29,490 bases of DNA from Nymphaea colorata (GCF_008831285.2 NW_022204930.1:1-29490); one strand, 5' to 3'; numbered from the stretch's first letter, positions 11,692-22,122 are shown. The notes: generated from the letters alone by a model not told the origin. Translations and numbers: made by a program.

Positions 11692-12626
11692 ATGGCATCG
11701 TAACAGATGATCGAGCGCCTGTCACAGGATTAAAAACTGTTGTCACTATTGAACCCCTCCGATCTGCTATAAATTAAAAATGCAATCAGAGATAATCCCT
11801 CTTACAGGTAGACCTATTCTAAACTTTACGTAAGGATTGATGTAAAACTCGAAACCAATGCCTCTTTTGAATTATAGGAGAAGCCTTTACTTGCTCCCAT
11901 AAGCCCCCTCTGTGATGACGCGTCATATATTAGTAGATGGATGAAAAATGTGGAGGCAGATATTCGTTCCATTAAAAAAGAGCATAAAAAAGCATACGAG
12001 TAGCTGAAAGACCAAGATTAAAAAATCGAAGAATAAGTTAAAGCCACATCTTAGTAAGTAGTCAAACTGACTGCAAAAGAGAGTATATTTTTTTTTATTT
12101 AGACTTATGGCGTAGTCCAATCTTCATACTGTCAATCTTGGTTCTTCTCGGGAGTGGCGTTATAGCAGTCCTACATCTAATTTATTGGCCTGAGGTCCAG
12201 AGTTGTGCGAGCATAAATAAAGCAACTTACAATGTAGATAACACAACTGCTACACCTTAAAATATGAATTATTCTCAGAGTAGGGATCCCGAGCTCGGTA
12301 ATTCCACAGAAGGGGAAAAAAAAGAGAGTTAGAAGAAAGAATTATAGTGTACTTATTTCAAGTTGCTAACAATCATCGACTTTTCATATTCGATGTTTGG
12401 CTTTCTCGCCAGTCTGATTTTCGTTATTGTTCAACTCTGCCGATAAAGCAGCAAAAAGCAGTATGTTCCCCCATCCAAACGACCTTCAAAATTACAATCG
12501 ACTCCGAAAACGCAAGTGACCCCTTCAATTCAACCAGAAAAAGTCCAACCGCTGCCTTTACCTATAAAATCTTTACAAATCAACGTTATCCCTTCCATTT
12601 CGGAGTAAATAGGGAAGAATAAGTGA
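11692..12626 (+). CDS. two-TM coiled-coil membrane protein, unrecognised
   Basis: A 304-residue protein in two exons (11692-12082, 12103-12626) around a T-rich 20-nt intron starting GTATAT. The N-terminal 130 residues are charged and helical, ending in a likely coiled coil (IRSIKKEHKKAYEELKDQDK). The splice creates KENLWRSPIFILS and leads straight into a first membrane span (PIFILSILVLLGSGVIAVL). A polar loop with several N-x-S/T sites (NATP-type region, NYS, NST) suggests it faces the lumen. A second span (SYSMFGFLASLIFVIVQLC) is followed by a cytosolic Pro/Gln/Lys-rich tail. There is no cleavable signal peptide. The family is not recognised; a scaffold or organelle membrane protein is only an inference. 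Stop TGA 12624-12626. Confidence 0.8.
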
Positions 12627-12811
12627 TAGATGATGTTTATAGGGGTATGATAAAGATCCTAATTAAAACTTAAGTCATAACAGATAGATGCAAAATATAG
12701 ATTTACCCCCAATTAGTACATTAAGTTTCTGGTCAATTCACTTATAGCTTCAAATTGGAAAGTAGATTTTTGTTTCATTGCAAGTCCAATAATTTTATTT
12801 AAACTGCAGCC

Positions 12812-13570
12812 ATGAAGTAAGGATTGATCGAGGCACGAGTGACCCGCTTGGCCAACATATCGGAGAAAATACAATCCTTTATCAACTAAAAATCCAGCGC
12901 TACCTACACTCCCTTCTACCGCGACGAGGACCAGCCATTTGCCAAAAACCTCTAGCATCGAGCCAAGCGCTCCCTCACCGACTGGAGGCAACTCTACCAA
13001 AAAAATCCGAATAAGATACAGCCAAAGATCACAGTATACCCCTCCACTGCTGATGGATTTCGCACCAGGTGCTCGATGACTGGCCAGTGCCAACGCAGCA
13101 GGAAGGCCTATACTGCAGCCAAAGCATCCAGCACAACCGGCGATCGCAACTTCTTGACGCGGCAATCAAGAAGAGCTCACATGATGGAGAGCAAAAGGGA
13201 AAGCGCGGTTGATTTCGCAGTGGCCCAAAATTGCTATGAGCAGGAGGTACTCAAGGATGAGAATAACATGACTGCAAAGGCGAGGAAGTTTTATCAGCGT
13301 ATGGGGACTAATTCGAGACAGAAGGACTTCGTGAAGGTAGGCCTCTACCTTTCAAACATCAGCGAGTTCAGATAAGACGATCTAAAGGAGATCAATGCAA
13401 CCGAAAAGTACATAAACAACATGCGGGATCTTCAGCATGTGAAGATGACGCCGTACAATCTGGTGAAGATAAAGGAGAAGAGCAAAATCGACAACAACCG
13501 ATACATATAGGCGACTTCTCAGAAAGCGCTCTCAGCGGAAAAAGGATTGCGATATTATGAAAGGGCTTGA
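12812..13570 (+). CDS. unrecognised basic helical protein
   Basis: A 252-residue single-exon gene starting MKKGLIEARVTRLANISEK and ending at TGA 13568-13570. It is rich in Arg, Lys, Ser and Gln with no signal peptide or membrane span. A stretch with two Cys (CSMTGQCQRSRKAYTAAK) precedes a helical, charged second half (MMESKRESAVDFAVAQNCYE, then KFYQRMGTNSRQKDFVKVG). Few reassigned codons occur (three TAA, two TAG), so this frame is well supported by composition. The opposite strand has a 150-codon open frame over the first half that I take as a shadow. The MaoC-like gene starts 70 bp downstream on the same strand. No family recognised. Confidence 0.78.
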
Positions 13571-13640
13571 TATGATTTTTCTTTTAATACTTCCATACTC
13601 CAATCCGAATCTTTGATTCGCATAGTTAACTTATAATTGG

Positions 13641-14036
13641 ATGCAGTTGCTCAAACGCCTTAGTTTTGCACATGTAGGCAGGAGGCACAGTGAGGAAATC
13701 ACCTATACTCTATAGTCTTGCTAACAATTCAATCTTATCCTCTCCAGACCTGACGACCCCCCATAACAAAATCAGCAAAAACTTTCCTCTAAGGCAGTCA
13801 ACCGACTTTTCGTCAGTTGCTTGTTCTCCCGCATCATCGGCAATAACTTTCCCTTAAGCATCTACCTCAGCCAGACCGTTAAGTTCCACCGGGACATCCT
13901 CTTTGACGAAAAAGTTATGGGAGAAATTGAAGTTATTAAGGATCTAGGTAAGAGAAAATACGAGATAACGACAGTCTGCAAAGACAAGACTGGCGAGGTA
14001 ATAGTGGAAGGTATCGCAATCATCATGCAGGAGTGA
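13641..14036 (+). CDS. MaoC-like hot-dog hydratase (HTD2/enoyl-CoA hydratase type)
   Basis: A small single hot-dog protein of about 125 residues. The second exon carries the recognisable part: CLFSRIIGNNFPLSIYL, then QTVKFHRDILFDEKVMGEI and a closing strand GEVIVEGIAIIMQE, which match MaoC/R-specific hydratases and mitochondrial HTD2 (beta-hydroxyacyl hydration in fatty-acid synthesis). A 20-nt intron (13797-13816) is well placed. The N-terminal part (MQLLKRLSFAHVGRRHSEE, ITYTLE) also fits. The catalytic Asp/His segment reads ...PDDP, then HNKISK in another frame: the frame must change at a C6 tract (13757-13762). Losing one C or gaining two restores it, and eight Cs would recreate the family D-x4-H spacing. 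So this is either a homopolymer consensus error or a disabled gene. No presequence is obvious beyond the basic N terminus. Confidence 0.7.
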
Positions 14037-14116
14037 TTGGGCTTAACTTATCAAAATAAGGCTAACTAATAGGGTGTAATTGATGAAAATAAAATGAAGA
14101 TCAAATTTAATCCTAG

Positions 14117-15079
14117 TCAAATTTGAACCTTGCATGGGTGGAAATTTCCCGCTGGCATGTTCCGGATAATGACTGTATGGTGGTGGTTTTTAAGCATTGG
14201 GGCTTGATGACACCCTTCTCTAAAAGGGATGGAGTTAATTGGCACCACTTGGCTGGCTACGTTGTAGGGAGTGAAGTTATGCCTATATGGTTAGGCATGG
14301 TGTTCCACTTGTTTTTTCATTAATGAAACATCCTCGTTGAGATAGTCGATCAAAGTTCTCTAAGTTTCTCCTCCGTCAGGGGTTTCAAAGGATGGCTTTT
14401 TCGCAATGCATTTATCAGTTTTGATGAACCATTTATCAGAAAGTTCGTTTTAGTTTTAATTAGAAAACCTTAGACTTCTTGGCAAGTTTGATGTTGCTGG
14501 AGTAGTTGGCTGGTTTACATCACTTTTTTGAAATGAGTAATGAGTCTGCTCAGAATTTTTGCTGCTTCTTCCCGCGTGGCTATTATAGTATGCGTCGTTT
14601 CTACTGTTAAAGGTCACCTTTATGGGATGCTGCTAAGAAAAGGATGGAAAAATGGTAGATGTCTTGACCTGTGGACTTTGGCTAATCCTCAAAAGCTTGA
14701 AATCTGTCCTAGGCGGAGGTGAGCAAAAGAAGCGCTGACTATGGTTGACAGCTGGTGGCGACTGTGTAAACCTCAGTAGTTTTCGTGAGCTGCTTCTACA
14801 GTTCTGAAGATTATTGACTGTTTCTGGGAGCGTTCTGGGCTAGTTGGGTTAGATCACGTGGTGTTTATCGGAGTTTGGAATATTTCTAAAGCAATTGTGT
14901 TTGAAACTAAAGATTTCCTTCGGCTGCGGAGAATGGGCCTGCTCCCGCTCACTCGCCTTCTGTGTTTTCAGCGCCATTTCCTGCGAGTAATTGGAGCTGA
15001 GTTCTTCTTGAACCTACTCTTCTAAAGATTTATCCTCTTTGCTGCAGAAAAGAAAGCCACACTTTGGTCCTTGATGCAT
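14117..15079 (-). CDS. unrecognised Ser/Pro-rich disordered protein
   Basis: A 320-residue single-exon gene, ATG 15079-15077 to TGA 14119-14117. It begins MHQGPKCGFLFCSKEDKSLE, so an early Cys pair is followed by a long low-complexity region rich in Ser, Asn, Gln, His and Pro with no membrane span. A more structured stretch near the C terminus reads GGETERTLIDYLNEDVSLMK, with E from a TAG codon. In-frame TAA and TAG are read through throughout. It converges on the MaoC-like gene with 80 bp between stops, and its promoter lies in the long AT-rich gap to its right. The family is unrecognised; disorder suggests a scaffold or regulator, but that is a guess. Confidence 0.75.
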
Positions 15080-15637
15080 TTTATGTAATAATTAATTTTG
15101 ATTTCGATGGGATCACCAAAATCCGCAGATACAAAATAAAGAAGAAGGATAAGGATCGAGTATCAAAAAAATGATGTTGGTTGGGTGAGATCCTCATCTT
15201 CAATGTTCTAAATTTATGATAAATTGTTATGAAATTCTGATGAGCATAACTATGATCATAATGTGGCCACAAATGACTCAATTAGCTTTTTATTTGCATG
15301 TTCTTGATTTCTCTTGGCCATATTTCATTTTTTTATTAAAAAGTACAATAAGAAGTCTCATTTTTCGATTAATCCGCATTCAATAAAAGACTGCATCCCA
15401 TTTTTCTTCCTAAATCTTCAATTATTTTGCTAACAATTCTTATCTTCAACCATATTAATTTCGTTAAAATGCCATCTTCAAAAATTAAAAAATCGTAAAA
15501 GTGTGGATACAAGTTTTGACATAATGGGGCATGGGTGATGAGTATATCTCATCATGGAAGTTTTAAAGGTGAGCAGTTGCACTTCGAGGGATTAATGCTT
15601 TTTAAAATGAGCTTGTGTTGTAAATAGTTTTATAACC
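15080..15637. other. AT-rich divergent intergenic region, no gene supported
   Basis: A 558-bp gap between two divergent starts, much more AT-rich than the coding parts, with many T and A runs. A 99-codon plus frame (15273-15572) exists only because TAA/TAG are sense; its composition is unlike the neighbours and I do not call it. Presumably this holds both promoters and 5' leaders; I see no tRNA or snRNA signature. Confidence 0.6.
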
Positions 15638-16150
15638 ATGCTCAAGCTGCTCTGCGTGCTGTTGGTCTGCTCCTTGGCTGTATCGCGGGACTATCCGCAC
15701 TACAACCAGTGTGACCCGAAGTGGAAGGATTAGAAGCTGGGAACCTCCACCAACACCATTTGCCAAGTTGGAGCGCTCGTATCAGCAGCAGCCATCGGAC
15801 TCTCCGGCGTCGGAGTCAACCAAAACCCCTCCACACTCAACACCTGGCTCAAGAACAACAAGGGATACATCAATAAGGATGATTTCGTGTGGGCTTCTAT
15901 CAATAGCTTCGGAGTTCTTTTCGAGGGCAAGATCCCTAACTCCCTCCTCAAGATGAACCTCGACGTTGGATACCTTGTCATCATCAACGTGAACAAGGGA
16001 CAGCACTGGGTCTTAGCTACCGGTTATAGTGGCAGCACTATCAATGTGGTTGACTCCCTCTATCTGAATGTGAAATCATATGACATATCTGCTGTTGTTA
16101 GCGGCAATAGCGGAGTATACAAGGTCCCACCACCTTTACCTTGCCCGTGA
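15638..16150 (+). CDS. secreted C39-like peptidase-fold protein, usual cysteine absent
   Basis: A 170-residue secreted protein. Signal peptide MLKLLCVLLVCSLAVS is followed by DYPHYNQCDPKWKDEKLGTS, typical of the C39-like (C39_2) papain-fold family found in many ciliates and bacteria. The family His is in GQHWVLATGYSG with the Asp of NVVDS behind it. At the position of the expected nucleophile (family pattern I-C-x-x-G-C-L) the sequence is ICQVGALVSA: the Cys is Ala (GCG). A Cys three residues back could not obviously replace it. It may therefore be a non-catalytic member that binds rather than cuts. The stop is doubled (TGA TGA at 16148-16153). Family call moderately sure; the missing Cys is read directly. 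Confidence 0.78.
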
Positions 16151-16269
16151 TGATCAATGACCTGGAGAGAAAGTACCTAAGAGCTGAATCGGCACAGGAT
16201 AAATGATTATCTCTTTATTATTCTAGATTTAGACCATGGTTTGGGGTTTTTTGTATAAGGACTATTTAT

Positions 16270-17354
16270 TCATTAAAATATGAGATCAATTTCTTCTTCC
16301 TCGGGCTTGAGTTTCTAGGAATTGACGTATCTGTTGTACTTGTCTTCAGTTTAAACCATTTTTTGGAAGAGGTCAACTGGGTTGATGGTCATTTAGTAGT
16401 TGATCTGGCAGGAATAACTGCAAAAACAACGTTCACTCATGGCCTAAGGGTGTTTTTTTATTCTTTTCAAACAGCTCCAACAGTACTTATAGTCTGGAGG
16501 CTTCTAGGTATCAAAGGCTTGCGATGGTTTCTTATCCACTTATGTCTATTTTTCAGTTGGTTGAAGATGGAAAAGGCTCTTTGAGATGGATTCTTTGGGA
16601 TAGTCTTTTATCTTATGATGTTTTTCCATTTCTTCAACCGAATCACTCCAGTTAACTTTCCTATCCCTCTTTTTCTTCTTTTCCCCTTTTCTGAGGCAGC
16701 TTGGACGTTGTTTGAGGCTAATCACTTCCAGAATGGACAACATCATTTTTTCCTGATCTTCTTCTTCAAGCTCAGGCTCCTCTACATCTTCTTCGTTTTT
16801 TCTCGTCAAAGGCACAAATTTTTGTTCAGCTTTCCTATTCTTGATGATTTATTAGATATCCATCTCTGTCTTTTCTCTGGATTCACCCTGTCTAAAATCA
16901 TTGGAAGTGAGTGTGAAGGCGGGAGTGATCTTTTCCTTTTGTTTTTAGATGAATTTTTTCAGCTTGATCCTATATCCCACAGGAACATCCTTCCATTAGT
17001 CGATGTCTTGCTATGTGCAGGCACTCAATCGCTCGAGATTGGTGATTCCCTTTTATTTTAACTTCTGCTATACCGCTTCCATTTTCATATCTGTCAGCGC
17101 CAGCCTGAACATTTGATCATCTCTCTCTATGGTTGCAGCTGTGGTATTAGAGTTGACCTTTTTGGAGGGATACCCCATTGAATGCATGGTCTTACTCAGT
17201 TCCTTCTCGTGCTTTTTGGCTTTGATCTGCTGGCGAAGGTCTTCCAGTTTTTCCTTCTAAATGAGACACTAGTTACCAGTTTGTCCGCCTCACCCTCCAG
17301 CAGTTTATGGCTCCGCGGTTTTTAGAGCACCTTTCCGCCCTTCCCCCCTTTCAT
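16270..17354 (-). CDS. SAM-like domain plus Cys-rich C-terminal module
   Basis: A 354-residue protein in two exons, ATG 17354-17352, with a 20-nt intron at 17257-17276. A basic N terminus (MKGGKGGKVLKKPRSHKLL) leads through a coiled coil (KEKLEDLRQQIKAKKHEKE). Next comes a likely SAM or similar helical bundle: MEAVEQKLKKKGITNLERLS, then EQDIDKWKDVPVGYRIKL, matching the SAM pattern of a G-I-x2-L-E-x-L core and a D-L-x-x-W-x-V/I-P-x-G-x-R loop. Long acidic and Lys-rich linkers follow. A C-terminal Cys set (YCWSCLKR then CFCSYSCQ) could bind zinc. It ends EEEEIDLIFK at TGA 16272-16270. SAM is a motif-level inference. It lies 45 bp downstream of the next gene, same strand. Confidence 0.82.
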
Positions 17355-17399
17355 CTATTATTTAATTCTAAACAATCACAGGCAATCATTCAAACCAAC

Positions 17400-17858
17400 T
17401 CATTAAGTAGTGAACTTCAGGTCTGCCTTTCGAAATATCTATACTGCTGTCGAGTAGGCCTACTGGTTGTTAAAAGTGACGAAGTTGTCACTGATTTCCC
17501 GCACGTATATTTTTATGTGCTTGATCAATGGGAATATCTTCGCATAGCCTGGCGAATCGGTGAATTTTATTGTGAGCTGACCGTGAGTGATGTTGGGCTT
17601 CGGGACAACCTCTTGCTTGGTTGTCTATTTGAACTTGTCATGTTTCCACTTGTTGTTCTCTTTGGAGTCCTTGATGATTTTTTTCTTGAGGTCGGCGAGC
17701 AACTTCAGCTTATCTTCCTTTCCGTTTGTTTGCTCATCTTTCTCACTCTCCTCTTCCTTGTCTTCTTTTTCGACCTTCTCCTATTTTGTTTCCTTGTGTG
17801 CCTCCTTGTCCTTCTGCTTCTTGATATCACTGATGGCTTTTAAAAAATTCTTTCTCAT
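17400..17858 (-). CDS. unrecognised charged protein with small C-terminal fold
   Basis: A 152-residue single-exon gene, ATG 17858-17856 (MRKNFLKAISDIKKQKDK) to TGA 17402-17400. The first half is almost all Lys and Glu, a probable single helix or coiled coil (KEEKVEKEDKEEESEKDE). The second half looks folded: PNITHGQLTIKFTDSPGYAK and IKIYVREISDNFVTF, a beta-containing segment of about 60 residues. No signal peptide or membrane span. The opposite strand shows long open frames here that are hydrophobic shadows of the charged protein. Family unrecognised. Confidence 0.75.
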
Positions 17859-18329
17859 TTAAATATTACATCTGCTGGACTGTCACACCTATATATGGAG
17901 AGGAGATATGGCCATTCCCATTAGGCTGGTGGCTATTAATGGCCTTTTTAATAATATGCTACTCATATATAATAATAAAGTTGTGGGCTTCGTCCTAACA
18001 GGAAATCTAATAACATCAGTATGGTGGTAGAAGGTTGGTGGAGTCCCCCTTTACTCATGATATTTCGTAAAAAAACTGTGGCAAAAAATTGCAAAAATGA
18101 GAAACCGATATAAGTGCTTGTGGCACTGCATTTGATTCCAGTATAAACTCTAACTGGCTTTAATAAAATAAAAAACGGGGACAATCTCTAAGTGAATTTT
18201 CAATCTTTTAGGCTGTATCTGGTTGAAAACGATGAGTAGGTTGAAGAAAGGCACAATTATTATCTGTTGGCTTGCAAGAATGATTGTTACTCATTTGTTT
18301 AAAAAAATATTTTATTAACTCTTCTCACC
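17859..18329. other. AT-rich divergent intergenic region, no gene supported
   Basis: A 471-bp gap between two divergent genes. It is AT-rich and holds no frame with protein-like composition. I looked for tRNA boxes, U6-like motifs and a telomerase template and found none. Promoters for both flanking genes are presumably here. Confidence 0.6.
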
Positions 18330-19312
18330 ATGGACTCCCTGCTCTCAGAGTAAAAACTCTTCAACGAGGACACCTTTTCCTCCTCCCCGCAAAAGATGTG
18401 TTCCTATGCGGGCAGTTATTCGCTGGTCCGCAAGATCCAGATGGGCGGACAAGCCTGGTAATCATTCAACCACTCAGCATCTACCTCTCGCAGAGGGATC
18501 AAACTTACTACGCACTCAAGGTCTACAGCCACGGGGAGGCGCAGCTCAGAGCCTTCAAGAATGAAGTCGCAGTGCTAGAAAGACTGGATTGGCGGGGACT
18601 TGTCCCCATCGCATAGACCGCAGACCACGTGCCTTTTCGCTGGGAAGGCGAGGAGGAAACCACAGCCCACATTATTGCGATGCCTTTCATCGAAAGAGGT
18701 GACCTGTTTGAGTGGATGGGCAAGCACGGTCGTTTTACTGAAGAACTGGCTCGATATTTCGGTAAGAAATTGGTGGCTACCCTGCGATATCTCAACTCTC
18801 AACATGTGTTTCATAGGGATATAAAACCGTAAAACATCCTCCTTGATGAGCACTTCTAGCCCCTTCTCTTGGACTTCGGACTCTCCATGGACAGCAGGCA
18901 CAGAGTTCACAATTTTGTTGGGGATGTTCGGTATGCCTCGCCGTAGGTTATCAAACATGTGGAGTATACTGAAAAATCAGAGGTATATAGTTTGGGAATC
19001 CTGTTATTCTATTTGTTGACAGGGCAATATCCATTCACACATGCTCGGGTTTCAGACCCACATTACCGGCTTTTGCTCTAGAGGAAGCACCACAGTTTCT
19101 GGGAAAAGATAGAGGCAAAATTGAAGGACAAGCTTTCGACCAGCTTCAAGGAGCTATTTATAAAGATGATATCACCGAACGCTGCCAACCGGCCCAGTTT
19201 CGATTAAATTCTTTAGTATAGCTGGTTCTGCGAGCCATAACCGACCCGAGAGCAGTACCAGCGGTGCTTTTAGAGGCAGTGCTGCAGTTCGGATGCAGCT
19301 ATGCCCAACTGA
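18330..19312 (+). CDS. Ser/Thr protein kinase, CAMK-like
   Basis: A 320-residue kinase in two exons (18330-18457, 18478-19312) around a 20-nt intron in the glycine-loop region; splicing gives QMGGQACIYLSQRDQTYY. All catalytic markers are present: ALKVY lysine (about residue 54), FHRDIKPKNILLDEHF, LLDFGLS, VRYASPEVI with the APE Glu encoded by TAG (18944-18946), a conserved TGQYPF helix region, and closing RPSFDKILEYSWF where TAA=K (19205-19207) and TAG=E (19214-19216). The glycine loop is weak: the first Gly is Gln. The activation segment is short. FWEKIEAKL is a pattern typical of ciliate CAMK-type kinases. It is probably cytosolic; the C-terminal extension is short and Cys-rich. Kinase identity sure, subfamily and substrate unknown. 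Confidence 0.93.
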
Positions 19313-19355
19313 TTACTTACTCTATTCATAGAAATCACTATTATTGCAACTGCTG

Positions 19356-20446
19356 ATGATCTTCGACCAGAGCGAGCAGAGCCTCAACGCCTGGAAGACC
19401 GACATGCACCTCTACGAGAAGGGCAAGCGAACCAAACAGCCCTTCGGCAAGACTCCCAGCACAGTCCAGCACGTCACCCACGAGCAGATCAAGACCAAGG
19501 AGTGCCTATTCAACCCCATACTCCAGACCTACCAACGCGAAGATGACGAACGCAGGCACAGGATCACCACCGACGATAAACGCGCAAAGTCACTCGCCAA
19601 CCACCTTGTAAACACCTTGCCATGCAGAAGCAAACCCTCAAATACGAGAAAAACTTCGACATTGTCAGCCTCAAATCAAACGATCCCTACGTCTAACAAC
19701 TACCCGCACGCAAACTTGGCCCCATTCGCAATGCCTACAATGTCATTAACAATCAGAAAATGCCTTAGTACTATTTTCAGAATAGGGAGATGAGACTTCC
19801 AGTTGAAAGAGAGAAAAAATTGTTGGAGAATTACAAAAAGGAATACGACATTGTTTCGAATGTCTATAATGAGAATCATGAAGAACGCATACGCAGTGAA
19901 GTTGAGAATTAGGCCCAAAAACTCAACGATAAGTATTGGAAGACGCACAACTACGACCCTGTCTATGGCCACTTCTATGACTCACAGCAGGAGGAACAGT
20001 TCCAGAAGGAAAGAGTGCTCAAAGAGAAAGATCATGGACGCGATGCAGACAAAACGTTGCCACCATCCTACGTCTATCGCGAACCATTCATCGCTGACTA
20101 CACAAAGCCCCTTACAGACACTCTTAAGATGCTGGACTAACGCAACGCCAATGCCAAAAAACGATATCAGACAAAATACGTCGTATTAGATGAATACCAG
20201 AAGAGAAACCTTTAAGAAGAGACAAAGCATGATCAGATCGTCAAGAACCATGTTCATTTCGGCCGGATTCTCGATGAAAAGGCAAAGGAATTCGATATTG
20301 TGACTAACAATCCCTATAAGGAGACGCGGGCGGAAGAGCTTTACGGAAAGAAACTGCAAGTGCCAAGTTGGGAGGTTCTTATAAAATAGGCTTCTAAGGG
20401 ATCTAGCAACAGGCCAGTGGCCATAAAGACCGGCGGTTTTGCATGA
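19356..20446 (+). CDS. unrecognised FDIV-repeat helical protein
   Basis: A 356-residue protein in two exons (19356-19607, 19628-20446) with a phase-0 20-nt intron, 43 bp after the kinase stop. It is strongly helical and charged, with Tyr-rich spacing, and a motif recurs three times about 60-170 residues apart: KNFDIVS, KEYDIVSN and KEFDIVTNNPY. The preceding residues are each Lys-rich helices. No membrane span or signal peptide. This style (helical, repeated aromatic-D-I-V motif) is reminiscent of axonemal or microtubule inner proteins of ciliates, but that is only an impression. Stop TGA 20444-20446. Not assigned to a family. Confidence 0.8.
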
Positions 20447-20509
20447 GTTCATGATTTTTTATCATCTCGCATTGAGCAATCGCGTTTTATTGCTGGAATA
20501 ATAATATAA

Positions 20510-22099
20510 ATGCGGAGCAAGCGGAAGGAAGTCAATAAATACGTCTTCAAAGCTGTCGAAGAGGTCAGAGAGACTGAGGGCGAAGAAGGTATTCAACGCT
20601 CAACAGGCATAAAACCTTTTCAATTGGTGAAGTTGAGGCAGGGGCAGCGCTCCAGCTTCGATTTGGCACATACGAACAATTAAATTTTGCATCGAAGAGG
20701 CGGTTCTAATAACCTCTACAACGATGAAAAAGATATTTACTTAGATCTGGTTATCAAGCAAAAGCTCATTGTTGATGCGCAGTCGAATCAAAAACTCTAG
20801 AGTGAAAGAAAAAATATCATCTCCTTGTAACGGTAGCCGATTGATCAACCGCAAACAAACCCAAAACAGCAAAATAGTGATTAAAAGTAAGTTGTGGGTG
20901 ATGATGAGCAACAGATTTACACAGAAACAGAAGAACCTTACTGCATTTAATCTTCCCATCAGCCGGCAGAAGTATCCAAGACATTTGAACGCGAAACCAT
21001 CAGTACAGAAATGAAACAGAAAAAAAGTAAATGTCCGTGCTGCCTGCAACTCAATTCAACTAACGCTGTTATTCGTCACAAAAACGAAGAAAATTGCTTC
21101 AACGCTGAAACTTAAGAGAGAGAAGGTTCCTCAGAAGATATTGGAGTTAGTGAAGAAGCAAAGCAGGAACTGAGAGCCATGAAACAGAAAGCGTTGCCTC
21201 CATTTTCGTTCACAAGCACCAAATGGAGATCCAAAAGTGAAACGCTTCAAGTTGATAAATGGAAATAAAAATATGGAAAAGACTCTCATCAAGCTCAAAG
21301 ACTGATTAATTTTGAAAAGGCTGTCTCAATGACGAAATTCGACAAGCGAAAGGTCAAAGTAAATGAACCAAATAATTATTATTCAGAAAGCCAAAGGGTG
21401 GCATTACCAATCCTCCACAAAAGCAGATAACTCTAACCAAAGGCAAAGATATTTAAATTCTCACCAACCAAAAGAGAAGATAAATAAGTGATCAAAATCT
21501 ACAATCCTGAAACTGAGTTTCGATCCAGTTATTTACTACTTGCTCATGAAAATTTGAAGAAATAAAAGAAATCAAGCTAGTCTAGAAAAAAGAACAAAGA
21601 AAGTGAGGAGAGAAACGAAATCGCTATCAAGAAGATGTATAATATTTAGGAGAAGGCTGAATAACCTTCAAAAGTGCAATAGACTATTGAAAGCGTTATT
21701 GAAGAAACTTTAAATGCTCTGGCCGAGAAGTAAAAGCCTAAGCGGAAAAAATCTAAATTCCCTGAGATTCAGATATCAACCTTCTACTCCACAAAAGAGT
21801 AATAAGACGAGCGTAGAAGAATTCGCTTGGAAAGCATGCAAAGACTGGCCCGATAATGGCGTTACAATCCACCCAAGAAGGTGTACATGGAGAAAATGAT
21901 GGAATAAATACCCTAAAGATGGGAATATGGATAAAGCAGGGATAGTAGTCGCGAGGTTGATAACTACTTGCAGCACCAACAAGAAGAGGCTAAGCGGGAG
22001 CAACATCAAAGGGATATGGAGGAGAAAAGATTATAACAAGAGTTGCAAATTCAAGTAGAGGAGTATTTGAGCAACGCATAAGTGGTTGTCCGTCAATGA
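20510..22099 (+). CDS. zinc-finger, Lys/Glu/Gln-rich protein
   Basis: A 529-residue single-exon gene, MRSKRKEVNKYVFKAVEEVR to TGA 22097-22099, 63 bp after its neighbour. One small zinc-finger-like motif, KCPCCLQLNSTNAVIRHKNE followed by ENC, has C-x2-C, a His after about 12 residues and a Cys six residues later, that is, a C2HC type. The rest is disordered and highly charged with many coiled-coil stretches, for example LESMQRLARKWRYNPPKKVY and QHQQEEAKREQHQRDMEEK. Many reassigned codons occur; as K/E they yield natural charged runs such as KFSPTKREDKKVIKIYN. CAA is also frequent (Gln), which argues that TAA/TAG are not simply Gln. Function unknown; it is presumably nuclear or cytoskeletal. 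Confidence 0.82.
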
Positions 22100-22122
22100 T
22101 AATAATTTACGACTGCTCATCA

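Noticed and set aside
12700-12720. Internal CCCCCAA stretch as a telomere-like or telomerase-template site
   Set aside because: A single short match without repeats; expected by chance and not the 9-base template form.
12713-13165. 150-codon open frame on the minus strand
   Set aside because: Antisense to a plus-strand gene with better composition and an open 252-codon frame; Gly/Leu/Val-rich shadow.
15273-15572. 99-codon plus-strand frame in the AT-rich gap
   Set aside because: Open only because two stops are sense; composition follows AT content, no motif, unlike neighbouring genes.
17307-17843. Long hydrophobic plus-strand frames (178 and 91 codons)
   Set aside because: They are the mirror of the Lys/Glu-rich minus-strand gene: antisense of GAA/AAG gives Phe/Leu/Ser runs.
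17963-18184. 73-codon minus-strand frame in the 17.9-18.3 kb gap
   Set aside because: No upstream signal, poor composition, no conserved motif; taken as non-coding.
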